Source of the DNA: Pseudomonadota bacterium
Lineage (GTDB): Bacteria > Pseudomonadota > Alphaproteobacteria > Rhizobiales > Xanthobacteraceae
NCBI GenBank assembly: GCA_023388935.1
Contig: JAEWFG010000044.1
Span: 1-64,000, forward strand
Direction of reading: 5' to 3'
Length of the DNA: 64,000 nt
Shown here in pieces: positions 55,683-63,943 of the stretch. Below the pieces are notes generated by a model, which had not been told where the DNA came from, did not search any database, and was given only the letters and a program-made list of their open reading frames with translations. Positions within the stretch are counted from its first letter, which is position 1. Each line of letters begins with the position of its first letter. The translations under genes were made by a program, and so were the position numbers.

Positions 55683-56324
55683 CTAACGGGGCAGCGCGCC
55701 GCCATGCGTGCGGCGTCGAACGGGCTCACCTTCGCTCTCGATGGTTTCGACCATCATCGGTTGCGACGCAACAGGAACCGGGGCGAGTTCCGTCGCCTCG
55801 GATTTCTCGCCGACGACTTCGGCACTCGACGTCTCGGCTTGCGCCAATTCCCTCGGAGAATCCGCAGCTTCAACCGATGTTTCAGGCAGTGCCCCGGCCG
55901 CCTCGCGCAGGCCACCGACAATCCGGTCGACCAGCGCGGCCAGTTCGCCCTCGGAATAATCCAGCGGCCCAAAGCCCGGCATAGCCGTCGGATCGTTGAA
56001 GTCCCAAGCGTTCTCGGCAAGCCCGACGAAGTCGCGAATGGCGGGATCGGCGCTCCAGGCGCGACGAAGCGCCGCACGGGTCAGCTCCTGCGGTATCCCT
56101 TTGCGCAGGAACGCCTTGATGTCGGTCGCGGACGTGATCGAGTCCAGCGATGGCAAGCTAGAGAGGTCAAAGTCCGGATCGTCGTCATTCGCGCCAGGCG
56201 GCGGTGCCGACTGCACCTCGTCATGCGTTGCGGGATCCGGTTGCGTGGCTTTCGCCCTCGCCTCCCGCTTGCGACGGGACCAGCGTGCCAAAAATTCGTC
56301 GTCGCTCCGCTTATCCTCGCTCAA
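55683..56324 (-). CDS. DUF3306 protein
   Basis: 213 residues. The N-terminal FLARWSRRKREARAK and the DLSSLPSLDSITSATDIKAFLRKGIPQELTRAALRRAWSADP region identify DUF3306, found almost only in exported formate dehydrogenase clusters. The C-terminal third is acidic and Ala/Glu-rich, low complexity. No signal peptide or cofactor motif. Its start overlaps the stop of the DUF3305 gene by four bases. Function unknown; assembly or electron transfer of FdhAB in the cytoplasm is the natural guess. Confidence 0.85.
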   Translation of the reverse strand: MSEDKRSDDEFLARWSRRKREARAKATQPDPATHDEVQSAPPPGANDDDPDFDLSSLPSLDSITSATDIKAFLRKGIPQELTRAALRRAWSADPAIRDFVGLAENAWDFNDPTAMPGFGPLDYSEGELAALVDRIVGGLREAAGALPETSVEAADSPRELAQAETSSAEVVGEKSEATELAPVPVASQPMMVETIESEGEPVRRRTHGGALPR

Positions 56325-56836
56325 TCGTGTCCGCCTTCATGCTGCCGGCGCGCCATCGCCTCCGGATCGGCCTTCCCCCGCTTGCGTTTGAAGAACTCCC
56401 GTTCGACGTGGTGCTCGGCAACGAAACTTTCAATCGTCTCGCGCAACACCGCCGGCATGGGTACAGCCTCGACAAGATTGGCACCGGCCTCGGTGAATGC
56501 CTCGCCCTCCGCAGGATCGGCGGTAACGGCAGCCACCGAGTAGGGCCAGACGCCTTCCGCAGGCGACAAAACGGTCCAGATGCTCGGACTGCCTGAAGCG
56601 AGATTGTCGCGATAGCGCGCCGTCTCGGAGCTGTAGAGATCGACCGTGGCACGGCCGGCATAGAACAGCGTCGTTCCGCCCTCTTCGCGGAGCACGGTCC
56701 AGGACTTTGTGTTCGGCTCGTCCGGCAGCACAGCGACGGCGCGCCAGACAAAGTCGGCCCAGGGCGAGGCCGCCTTCTGTCGCTCGACCACCACGCCGAC
56801 GGGAATGCGCACGAGCGGCAGCGCGACCGGGCTCAC
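56321..56836 (-). CDS. DUF3305 protein
   Basis: 171 residues from GTG 56836, which overlaps the preceding TGA as GTGA and is the fifth gene in a row joined by a four-base overlap. The core VGVVVERQKAASPWADFVWRAVAVLPD, GRATVDLYSSETARYRDNL and PSIWTVLSP is that of DUF3305, the regular partner of DUF3306. It is a small soluble beta-rich protein without a signal peptide. Longer readings upstream would run into the neighbouring gene and are rejected. Confidence 0.85.
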   Translation of the reverse strand: MSPVALPLVRIPVGVVVERQKAASPWADFVWRAVAVLPDEPNTKSWTVLREEGGTTLFYAGRATVDLYSSETARYRDNLASGSPSIWTVLSPAEGVWPYSVAAVTADPAEGEAFTEAGANLVEAVPMPAVLRETIESFVAEHHVEREFFKRKRGKADPEAMARRQHEGGHD

Positions 56837-57840
56837 GTCACCATCTCCAGATGTTTGATCGGCAGCCCCGTCAGCAAATTCTGCGGCTTCATCCGAAGCT
56901 TCTGATCGGAGCTCATCGCGAGAATGAGATAGACCGGCTCGCCCTGCATCTCGTCCGTCATCGCGCTCGTGTCCGCAAACGTCAGGCGAAACAATGAGAG
57001 CACGCGTCCGGTACTGCGATCGTCGAGCCGCTCGCCATGCCACAGACGGTCGCCGAGCGCGGTCGCATCCGCGTCGAGCCCGATATACCAGGTGAGCCGC
57101 GCGTCACGCAGCTCGCGCAACGGCTCGATGGTGACGTCGATCCCGAGCAGATGAGAGATCCAGCGCGCCATCGCCTGCGCCAGCCCCCTCGGCCCGCGGC
57201 CACCCGCGGTGAGGTCGAGGGCCATGTCGAACTGGTCGCTTCGCTGCCAATAGTCGTCGGCATTGTCCTCGCTCAATACGTCCAGCTGGGCATCGGTCAT
57301 TGCCCCCAGCATCGACATCAGCGAGAGCACCGGGGTCGGGCTCTGCCCACCGACGATCTCTTCATCGCCAAGCAGCAGGGCCTGTTCGTGCGGCAGGATA
57401 CGCTGTGTGCGGAAGAACAGCTCGGCTGCGCGCAGCACGAACGGATCATCGCAGCCATCGAGCGCGTTGCGCAGGATCACGTGCACGAGCTGATTGACGA
57501 ACAGCGGCGGAAAATCATTGGCCCCCGACCGGACGATTGCAAGATAGGCAGCCTCCAGGGTCGGATGCCGCAGGAGGAGATCGCGAAACGCGAGCACGAA
57601 CCGCCAGTTTTCCCGGGCATCCGCATCGACAATCGCTGCGATCTCGTCCGCGCGGACCGGCTGGCGCGGCGCGGCGAGCAGCTCGCGATGCAGCCGCCGC
57701 TCGACCGGGCATGCTTCGTCCGGCGGCATCAGCTCGGGACGGGCGAAGTAGGCCTTCAGAAACTCGTCGGTGACGCAAAGTCCGCCGCTCCCGTCGCGAT
57801 CGAGCAGATGGTGGCCGCACGCGATCCAGAAATCGTTCAT
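56833..57840 (-). CDS. DUF6352-like formate dehydrogenase cluster protein
   Basis: 335 residues, mostly helical, no signal peptide or membrane helix. Opening MNDFWIACGHHLLDRDGSGGL with FLKAYFARPELMPPDEAC. The C-terminal half has TWYIGLDADATALGDRLWHGE and FRLTFADTSAMTDEMQGEPVYLILAMSS. I recall this family (DUF6352) as recurrent in formate dehydrogenase loci with DUF3305/3306. The His pair and Cys near the start (ACGHH) could bind a metal. Joined to both neighbours by four-base overlaps. Function unknown. Confidence 0.75.
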   Translation of the reverse strand: MNDFWIACGHHLLDRDGSGGLCVTDEFLKAYFARPELMPPDEACPVERRLHRELLAAPRQPVRADEIAAIVDADARENWRFVLAFRDLLLRHPTLEAAYLAIVRSGANDFPPLFVNQLVHVILRNALDGCDDPFVLRAAELFFRTQRILPHEQALLLGDEEIVGGQSPTPVLSLMSMLGAMTDAQLDVLSEDNADDYWQRSDQFDMALDLTAGGRGPRGLAQAMARWISHLLGIDVTIEPLRELRDARLTWYIGLDADATALGDRLWHGERLDDRSTGRVLSLFRLTFADTSAMTDEMQGEPVYLILAMSSDQKLRMKPQNLLTGLPIKHLEMVT

Positions 57841-58376
57841 CGCTGCCGTGGCTCTTGGCTCATATCAGCAAGGTTGAGACCGTTGTCGGGCGCGACGTCA
57901 TCCTCGACCTCCATGAACGAGAACGCCTTGCTGTGTCCCTGTCCTTCCCGCAGTTGCAGCCTGCGGAATGACTCGCGGACTTCACCGTTACTCACCGAGC
58001 GGTGGACGGCAATCAGCGAGCTGATCGGATGGATGCAGAGCGACCGCGCGAAGGCGACCTCCTCTTGCGCGGCCGTCTGCGCGGTTGCCAGGTCCGGCGC
58101 GCCGAAACGATCGACGAGTTGCCCGGCAAGGAGCTCGATCAGCGTCTGGCAGTCGTCCTCCGTCGCCGGCACAATCTGCACCAGCGTCGACCAGCCCCAG
58201 GATTTCACCCCGAGGAAGCCGCTGCGGAAGGCAGCGCGAGGCTTTCCGGTAAGCTTCGCCGGGTTCTGATCGCAGAAGCGGAAGGCGCCGGAGACAGCCC
58301 ATTCGCCTGATAGGGCCGGCATGTCGAACACGAAGGTGTCGGAGGGGTCGAGCGCGATGGTGCGCAAGAGTTTCAC
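57837..58376 (-). CDS. DUF6505-like formate dehydrogenase cluster protein
   Basis: 179 residues. Start MKLLRTIALDPSDTFVFDMPA, middle RSGFLGVKSWGWSTLVQIV, then VAFARSLCIHPISSLIAVHRS. I assign it to DUF6505, a family I know only from this gene neighbourhood. Soluble, no cofactor motif apart from one Cys-His region. Four-base overlaps with the genes on each side make its expression part of the coupled accessory block. Confidence 0.75.
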   Translation of the reverse strand: MKLLRTIALDPSDTFVFDMPALSGEWAVSGAFRFCDQNPAKLTGKPRAAFRSGFLGVKSWGWSTLVQIVPATEDDCQTLIELLAGQLVDRFGAPDLATAQTAAQEEVAFARSLCIHPISSLIAVHRSVSNGEVRESFRRLQLREGQGHSKAFSFMEVEDDVAPDNGLNLADMSQEPRQR

Positions 58377-59128
58377 AGCCGCGGTCCTCCGAGCTTCGGA
58401 TCGAGCCAGGAGGGCGTGGCGAGCGCCTCGACCAGGTCGCTCCGGTCAGTCGTGCCGGTGGCGATGCGGCGCGTGAGGAGGTTGCCACGATCGTCGATCC
58501 GCAGGACGGTTTGCCGCTCGCGGGGAACCCGGCTGAGATAGTCGCGCGCGACGCTGTCGAAGCCATCGACCTGCCAGCTGTCGATCACCCGCATCAGGTG
58601 CCGCGCAAAGCTCTCGGTTACCTGCACGGCACCCGCTTCGCCAAACCCCTCCTCGTCCAGCGCAGACGCGAGCGGATGAACGCCGGGCCCTTGATCGCCC
58701 ATTGCGACCGTCCGGATCATCGCGCCAAACACCAGCCAGGTGGGCGGCTCGTCCTCGCGCGCGGACGACGGCCATCCCATCCGCCCGCCGCCGACCAGCC
58801 CGCCGTCAATCGTGACGGCGTCAGGCCAGCCGACCGCGACCGTCTTGTTCGGCGGCGCGTAGGCGCGAAGCGCGTCAGTGAGCGCGACCATGCCGGCGTA
58901 AAAGGCGCGGCGCGAGGTGCTCAATGGTTCGCCCGGCTCGAGCACGACGGCAAATTCGGCCAAATCGAACCGCCCGACATAGACCAGCGTGCCGGCCCCG
59001 CTCTTGGGTGCAATGCGGCAAGCGTGGGTAAAGGCGTCTCCGCTCTCACGTAACCGGACGAGCGTGAATGGTGGCGGCAGCTGGATCTGCTCCGCCAGGG
59101 AAACTCGGCTGGTTGGGGTCGACGGCAG
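58373..59128 (-). CDS. Biotin/lipoate-ligase-like protein, probable CTG start
   Basis: 251 residues if started at CTG 59128, which has GGAGG six bases upstream. In-frame ACG at 59134 and GTG at 59215 are alternatives. Family landmarks (LPSTPTSRVSLAEQIQLPPPF start; VAVGWPDAVTIDGGLVGGGRMGWP; WLVFGAMIRT; GFGEAGAVQVTESFARHLM) place it in the biotin/lipoate protein ligase-like group that accompanies these formate dehydrogenase genes. A covalent cofactor role there is unproven. It is the promoter-proximal gene of the minus-strand block and diverges from the multi-cluster ferredoxin gene across about 100 bases. Confidence 0.78.
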   Translation of the reverse strand: MPSTPTSRVSLAEQIQLPPPFTLVRLRESGDAFTHACRIAPKSGAGTLVYVGRFDLAEFAVVLEPGEPLSTSRRAFYAGMVALTDALRAYAPPNKTVAVGWPDAVTIDGGLVGGGRMGWPSSAREDEPPTWLVFGAMIRTVAMGDQGPGVHPLASALDEEGFGEAGAVQVTESFARHLMRVIDSWQVDGFDSVARDYLSRVPRERQTVLRIDDRGNLLTRRIATGTTDRSDLVEALATPSWLDPKLGGPRL

Positions 59129-59230
59129 GGCCGTCCTCCACTTTCCTTTTCTGCCCGATAGTGAATATCTATACGAGGTGGAGGAATGGCGCGAGTCCGC
59201 AAGTCCGCGCCGCACTGACGGAGGATTCAC

Positions 59231-61249
59231 CTGGAGCAGCCAGCGAAGACCGTCCTGATCTGTTCGTGTGAAGGCACGATGCGCTTGGATACGGCTGCGA
59301 TTCGGCGCGGATGTCCCGACTGCGAGATCAAGAGCTTTCGTCATCTCTGCGGCACCGAGCTCGACCATTTCCGCAATGCCGCAAAGGCGGACGGCCCGCT
59401 GACGGTCGCCTGCACGCAGCAGGCTGCGCAGTTCACCAATGAGGTTGGAGAACGCTCTGGCGGGATCACCTTCGTTAACATCCGAGAGACGGCGGGCTGG
59501 TCGCGCGACGGCGTGAATGCGGGCGCGAAGATCGCGGCGCTGCTTGCTGCGGCTGCGATTCCTGCCCCGGACTATCCGCTGGTCACACTGTCGAGCGATG
59601 GCGTTATCCTGATCTACGGGCGCGATGAGGCCGCGATCGAAGCCGGGCGGCTGCTCGCAGATCACCTCGATGTCACGGTCATGCTCAAGCAGCCGGCCGA
59701 CGTCACGCCGCCTGCCGCGGCAGTGTTCCCGATCGTGAGGGGTACGATCCGCAACGCGCGGGGACATCTTGGTGCATTCGAGCTCACGATCGACGACTAT
59801 GCGCAGCCCCGCCCGTCGTCGCGCGACCGCTTCGTGTTCGACGCTCCCCGCAATGGGGCGACCTCGCGCTGCGATCTCTTGCTCGACCTCTCCGGTGGGG
59901 CGCCGCTGTTTCCCGCGCATGACCTGCGGGACGGCTATCTCCGCGCGGATCCCAAAGATCCCGCGGCCGTGCTGCGCATGGTCCTCGCCGCGCGCGATCT
60001 CGTCGGCCGTTTCGACAAGCCGAGATATGTCGACTTCACACCCAGCCTCTGTGCCCATTCACGCTCGGGGCTGACCGGATGCCATCGCTGCCTCGATCTC
60101 TGCCCGACCGGCGCGATCACGCCCGCCGGCGACCATGTCGCTGTCAACGCAGAAGTCTGCGCAGGTTGCGGGCAATGCGCAGCCGCTTGCCCCACGGGAG
60201 CTGCATCCTATGTGCTGCCGCCCGCGGACACGCAATTGCAGATCCTTCGCGCCATGTTGCTCGCCTATCACGCGGCCGGCGGCACGCATCCTGTGCTGCT
60301 GCTGCACGACAGCGGGCATGGCACGCCGCTGATCGATGCGCTCGCCCGTCACGGCGAAGGGCTGCCGGCCAACGTGCTTCCTCTTGCGGTCAACGAGCTG
60401 ACGCAGGTTGGCCTGGAGACCGTCATCGGCGCGTTCGCGTATGGCGCGGCTGCCATGCGTTTCCTGCTGCGCGCCAAGCCGCAACACGGCATGACTGGAT
60501 TACGGCTGACGATCGACATGGCAGAGACCATTCTTGCGGGGCTCGGATTTGACGGATGCCGCGTGGCCGCGATCGAAACCGACGATCCCGATGCCTTGGC
60601 TGAGCAATTGACGGGGATTGGAACCCTTGCCGGCATCGAAGAGCCCGCGACGTTCCGGACGGTCGGCAAGCGGGGCGATCTCCTTCGCTTCGGCTTGAGT
60701 GAACTGCATCGCCTCGCACCCGAGCCTGTTGACGTGATCGCCTTGCCGCAGGGCGCACCGATCGGTGCGATCACCGTCGACACCGGCGGATGCACGCTGT
60801 GCCTGTCCTGTGTTTCGGCCTGCCCAACCGGCGCGCTGCGCGCCGATCCCGAGCGTCCCGTCCTCAAATTCGTCGAAGACGCTTGCGTCCAATGCGGACT
60901 CTGCCAGAGCACCTGCCCTGAAAAGGTGATCCGCCTCAAACCGCAGGTCGACTTCCGGGCAAGGCGCGCGCCGGCGCAGGTGATCAAGGAGGAAGAACCG
61001 GCCCTGTGTGTTCGCTGCGGCACGCCTTTCGGCGTCAAGAGCACGATCGATCGGGTCGCGGCAAGGCTCGAGGGGCGGCATTGGATGTATCCTGCGGGGG
61101 ACAGGCGGCTCGAAGCCTTGCGGATGTGCGCCGACTGCCGCGTTATCGTCATGAGCGAGCAACAGTTCGATCCGTTCAAGGGCGTTCCCGAGCGCGCGCC
61201 GCCCCGAACGACGGACGATTATTTGCGCCGACGCGAGAACAAGGATTAG
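59231..61249 (+). CDS. Multi-cluster 4Fe-4S ferredoxin-type protein, probable CTG start
   Basis: 672 residues from CTG 59231 behind GGAGG; starting at ATG 59279 would lose the N-terminal LICSCEGTM dicysteine segment that I recall as conserved. It contains four [4Fe-4S] motifs: CHRCLDLCPTG, CAGCGQCAAACPTG (about residues 275-320), CTLCLSCVSACPTG and CVQCGLCQSTCPEK (about 515-570). A zinc-ribbon-like end (CVRCGTPFG ... CADC) follows, with a GDLLRFGLSELHRL segment in the middle. Soluble, no signal peptide. Proteins of this type regularly flank formate dehydrogenase operons and probably shuttle electrons or assist Fe-S/Mo cofactor assembly. Confidence 0.85.
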   Translation: MEQPAKTVLICSCEGTMRLDTAAIRRGCPDCEIKSFRHLCGTELDHFRNAAKADGPLTVACTQQAAQFTNEVGERSGGITFVNIRETAGWSRDGVNAGAKIAALLAAAAIPAPDYPLVTLSSDGVILIYGRDEAAIEAGRLLADHLDVTVMLKQPADVTPPAAAVFPIVRGTIRNARGHLGAFELTIDDYAQPRPSSRDRFVFDAPRNGATSRCDLLLDLSGGAPLFPAHDLRDGYLRADPKDPAAVLRMVLAARDLVGRFDKPRYVDFTPSLCAHSRSGLTGCHRCLDLCPTGAITPAGDHVAVNAEVCAGCGQCAAACPTGAASYVLPPADTQLQILRAMLLAYHAAGGTHPVLLLHDSGHGTPLIDALARHGEGLPANVLPLAVNELTQVGLETVIGAFAYGAAAMRFLLRAKPQHGMTGLRLTIDMAETILAGLGFDGCRVAAIETDDPDALAEQLTGIGTLAGIEEPATFRTVGKRGDLLRFGLSELHRLAPEPVDVIALPQGAPIGAITVDTGGCTLCLSCVSACPTGALRADPERPVLKFVEDACVQCGLCQSTCPEKVIRLKPQVDFRARRAPAQVIKEEEPALCVRCGTPFGVKSTIDRVAARLEGRHWMYPAGDRRLEALRMCADCRVIVMSEQQFDPFKGVPERAPPRTTDDYLRRRENKD

Positions 61250-61317
61250 CCACGGTTCTCTTGGCGCGAACTGATCTTCACCCGAGGACACCGCAAAGCG
61301 TTCACCACCAAATCGGG

Positions 61318-62625
61318 CTACTTCGACGTCGCGCGCCCCAGAAAGTCCGTGAGCGCGCGGCGATCCTCGGCTGAGCCGATGTGCTGCTCCGGCATCTTGG
61401 TGCCGGGCGTATAGGTGTTCGGCCCGATCTCGAACAGTCTTGAGACGGTCTCCGGCGTCCAGACGATGTCCATCGACTTGAGTGCGTCGGAGAAGCGATA
61501 ACCCGGCAACGAAGCGATCTTCCGGCCATAGAGTCCGGCAAGCGTCGGGCCGGCACGCTGCACCTCCGTCTCGGATAATGTGTGGCAGGCGATGCAGGCC
61601 CTGAAGATTTCGGCGCCGTGATCGCCGGCATAGGCGGCGAGCGGGTCCGCCGGTGTGCCCAGCAGGTCCGAGCCGACCGCCGCGCCGGTCAGAGCATTCC
61701 AGCGCCTGATCTTGCCGTCAGCGCCGCCGGTCAGGAGCGTCGCGCCGTCGCGCAGGAATGCAACCGACCAGACCGGCGTGCCGGGCCCGACGAGCGTGCG
61801 CAGGACGCTTCGCGCCTTGCGATCGACGATCGCCACGGCGCCGCTAATTCCGGCCGCGGCGATCAAGGCGCCGTCTGGGGAGATGGTCAAGGCCACGATC
61901 GGCGCTGCCCCGGCCGCAACCTCGCCGTTCTCTTTGCCGTCGGCCGTCAGCATGCGCAGCTTGCCGTCCGCTGCGCCGGTGACAATTTCGCCATCAGGCG
62001 AAATGGCCACGGCATTCAACGGCGAGGCCATCGTAACGATCTCGGGGGTTCCGCCCGCCAGGTGCCAGATCCGCACCGTCAGATCGTAGCCCACGCTCAC
62101 CAGCGACTGTCCATCGGGACCAAAGGCCACGCCATTCACGTTTTGCGAGTGACCTTCGAGTACACGCGTCTTACCGTCCGACAAGGATGAAAGCCGCACG
62201 GTATGGTCCCACGAGGCTGATGCGAGCTTCGTTGCATCGGGCGAAACGGCGAGCCCGGAAATGGGGCCTGTATGGCCTCCGAGAACCTGGTCGGGCTGCG
62301 GGCGGTCTGGCGTCCAGATAGCAATCTTACCGTCCCCACTGGCCGTTGCCATTCTTCCGTCTCCGAGGAAGGCAACCGCGTTCACCGCATCCGAATGGAA
62401 GCGAAGGACCTGCTGGGCGGACTCTGTTGCCAGGGACCAACGGATCGCTGCGGTGTCGAAGCTACCTGACAGAACCGTCTTGCCATCGGCCGAAACGGCG
62501 ATCGCGCGGACAGGTCCGCCGTGTCCCGCCAGTTGCGCTCGCGCGGGCTGTAGCGCCAGGAACAGCAATCCCGTCAGAAGCGCAGTGGCGAGACGCAAGG
62601 TCAAACCTATCGCCGTTGGAGGCAC
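61318..62625 (-). CDS. WD40-repeat protein fused to c-type cytochrome
   Basis: About 435 residues from GTG 62625 (TTG 62604 also possible); longer upstream readings precede the signal peptide. The signal is LATALLTGLLFLALQPARAQ. Six or seven WD40-type repeats then form a beta-propeller (SADGKTVLSGSFDTAAIRW, SPDATKLASASWDHTVRL, GPDGQSLVSVGYDLTVRIW). A C-terminal class I cytochrome c domain with one haem site CIACH and distal Met in GTKMPEQH completes the chain. The protein is periplasmic. It converges on the ferredoxin gene 68 bases away. Its electron partner is unknown; the exported formate dehydrogenase is only a neighbour. Confidence 0.87.
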   Translation of the reverse strand: MPPTAIGLTLRLATALLTGLLFLALQPARAQLAGHGGPVRAIAVSADGKTVLSGSFDTAAIRWSLATESAQQVLRFHSDAVNAVAFLGDGRMATASGDGKIAIWTPDRPQPDQVLGGHTGPISGLAVSPDATKLASASWDHTVRLSSLSDGKTRVLEGHSQNVNGVAFGPDGQSLVSVGYDLTVRIWHLAGGTPEIVTMASPLNAVAISPDGEIVTGAADGKLRMLTADGKENGEVAAGAAPIVALTISPDGALIAAAGISGAVAIVDRKARSVLRTLVGPGTPVWSVAFLRDGATLLTGGADGKIRRWNALTGAAVGSDLLGTPADPLAAYAGDHGAEIFRACIACHTLSETEVQRAGPTLAGLYGRKIASLPGYRFSDALKSMDIVWTPETVSRLFEIGPNTYTPGTKMPEQHIGSAEDRRALTDFLGRATSK

Positions 62626-62792
62626 CCCAAGGCTTGCATGCCAGGGAAACCTGCCTGACAAAAAAACCAGCCATTTGATCCAGCTCAACGAAGGGAGCTC
62701 GTATTCGGTTCCAGTTGCGACAATCGGCGCCTTGAATGGCGACCCGCGCGATCGCAGGTTTAGCGAAGGCCCCTCACGAGCCGAGGCCGAAC

Positions 62793-63029
62793 ATGCAAAT
62801 GCACCCGAAAGCATATCTGCAGCTCATCGCGCGGTTGTGGCACTTTCGCGCTTTGCGACCGCGAAGCCGTGATCCCGCCACCCAGGAGGCGTCGACGCTG
62901 CTGATCTTCATCGTTGTCGTGCTGGCGCTACTGCTGGCTGTCCTCGAAGTCGACCTCCACCGTGCGCTGCTTCAATCCTTCGGTCTAGCCGGCGATCTTG
63001 GGATCAGTCCCATTTTCATGAGCCCTTGA
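62793..63029 (+). CDS. Small membrane protein, unknown
   Basis: 78 residues from ATG 62793 with GAGG upstream; earlier in-frame starts lack a site. The N-terminal half is basic and cytoplasmic-looking (YLQLIARLWHFRALRPRSRD). One strong membrane helix (STLLIFIVVVLALLLAVLEV) and a short C-terminal tail follow. Divergent from the WD40-cytochrome gene. No family recognised; single-pass inner-membrane protein. Confidence 0.55.
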   Translation: MQMHPKAYLQLIARLWHFRALRPRSRDPATQEASTLLIFIVVVLALLLAVLEVDLHRALLQSFGLAGDLGISPIFMSP

Positions 63030-63138
63030 GGCACCGCCACGAGCTGATCAGCCGCCCGACGCATCGGGCTGTTCGAAGTCATACAAGCTGCACCACACCT
63101 CGAACTACAGTTCGTGCGGACGCGACGGCAGCGTTCTC

Positions 63139-63351
63139 CTACCGCTGTGTTTCCCTTGGAAACACCAGGGATCGATCTTCGAAATCTTCAACAGCCAGTT
63201 TGCTTTGTTGCGCCGCCTTGTGCATCTCTTGCAGTGACGGCAACCCTACTCCCACCGTGTGAGCCGCCGATGGTGGGTGTGCTCGCGGCACGCTCGTTGC
63301 GGCAGCGAAGAGCGCGAGGGCCGTCAGGCCGGAGATCATCAAGAGCTTCAT
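63139..63351 (-). CDS. Small exported hypothetical protein
   Basis: 70 residues from ATG 63351, preceded by GGAGG. Signal peptide MKLLMISGLTALALFAAATS, cleavage near residue 24. The mature part is short and polar (LPSLQEMHKAAQQSKLAVEDFEDRS) with no cysteine. This is a common small periplasmic protein style in Bradyrhizobium. No function known, no operon partner. Confidence 0.65.
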   Translation of the reverse strand: MKLLMISGLTALALFAAATSVPRAHPPSAAHTVGVGLPSLQEMHKAAQQSKLAVEDFEDRSLVFPRETQR

Positions 63352-63515
63352 GCGAACCTCCGTTGGTTCTGAGAGTGTCGAAGCTCCGAGTAGTGCAAGA
63401 CTCGAGGCCGCCGTGTGAGACGCTTCACATCTCTCCGTTTCTTGATTTTTCTTGATCGCTATAGAGGCCGCCCTACTTCTTCGACCGACCCTCGCCATCT
63501 CTGCGTTCGCACCCA

Positions 63516-63943
63516 ATGTTCGCCGTTGAACTCATGCACACGTCCAAAGCCTTCCACACGATGGTCTGCAACAGGCTTGAGGTGATCTGCCATGAAGACC
63601 TGGACGCGCTCGCGGCGCCGCACGTCTTCCCGTTCGTCGCCGCATCGCTCGCCGCATCACGGGAGCGGTACAGCAAGAACATCGGTGAAGCCCGGTTGAT
63701 GGTGAGCAACGCTATCCGCATCACGTGCCGGTCCCCGAAGTCCCGCGTGGGCTGCCACTTCGCCGCCGCCATCGGGCTCCCGTCGATGCTTGAAGACAGC
63801 ACACCATCGAGGGCAAGACGATGGGTGGCGGTCTCGATCACTTCCGCAAGGAAGGCGCGAAGCTGATCCCGCCGCCAAACGCGCCGGACCCATACATCGA
63901 GGAAGCCTATCGGTTGTGGGCGCTCAAGCAGCGGAGTAAGTGA
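63516..63943 (+). pseudogene. Frameshifted remnant, RarA-like C-terminal domain style
   Basis: One frame from 63516 gives protein-like sequence (CNRLEVICHEDLDALAAPHVF, NIGEARLMVSNAIRITCRSPKSR, HFAAAIGLPSML). After about 63800 the sense-like sequence moves to another frame, ending in GLDHFRKEGAKLIPPPNAPD and EEAYRLWALKQRSK at the TGA near 63943. The pattern R-L-x-x-x-x-x-ED then GEA, AI and PKS resembles the helical C-terminal domain of RarA/MgsA-type AAA ATPases, but the ATPase part is missing. So it appears truncated and frameshifted. Family assignment is weak; the frame switch is clearer. Confidence 0.45.

Noticed and set aside
63473..63841. Minus-strand 122-codon frame at the window end
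   Set aside because: It is antisense to the region whose plus-strand frames read as an ATPase-associated domain remnant, and it has no ribosome site.
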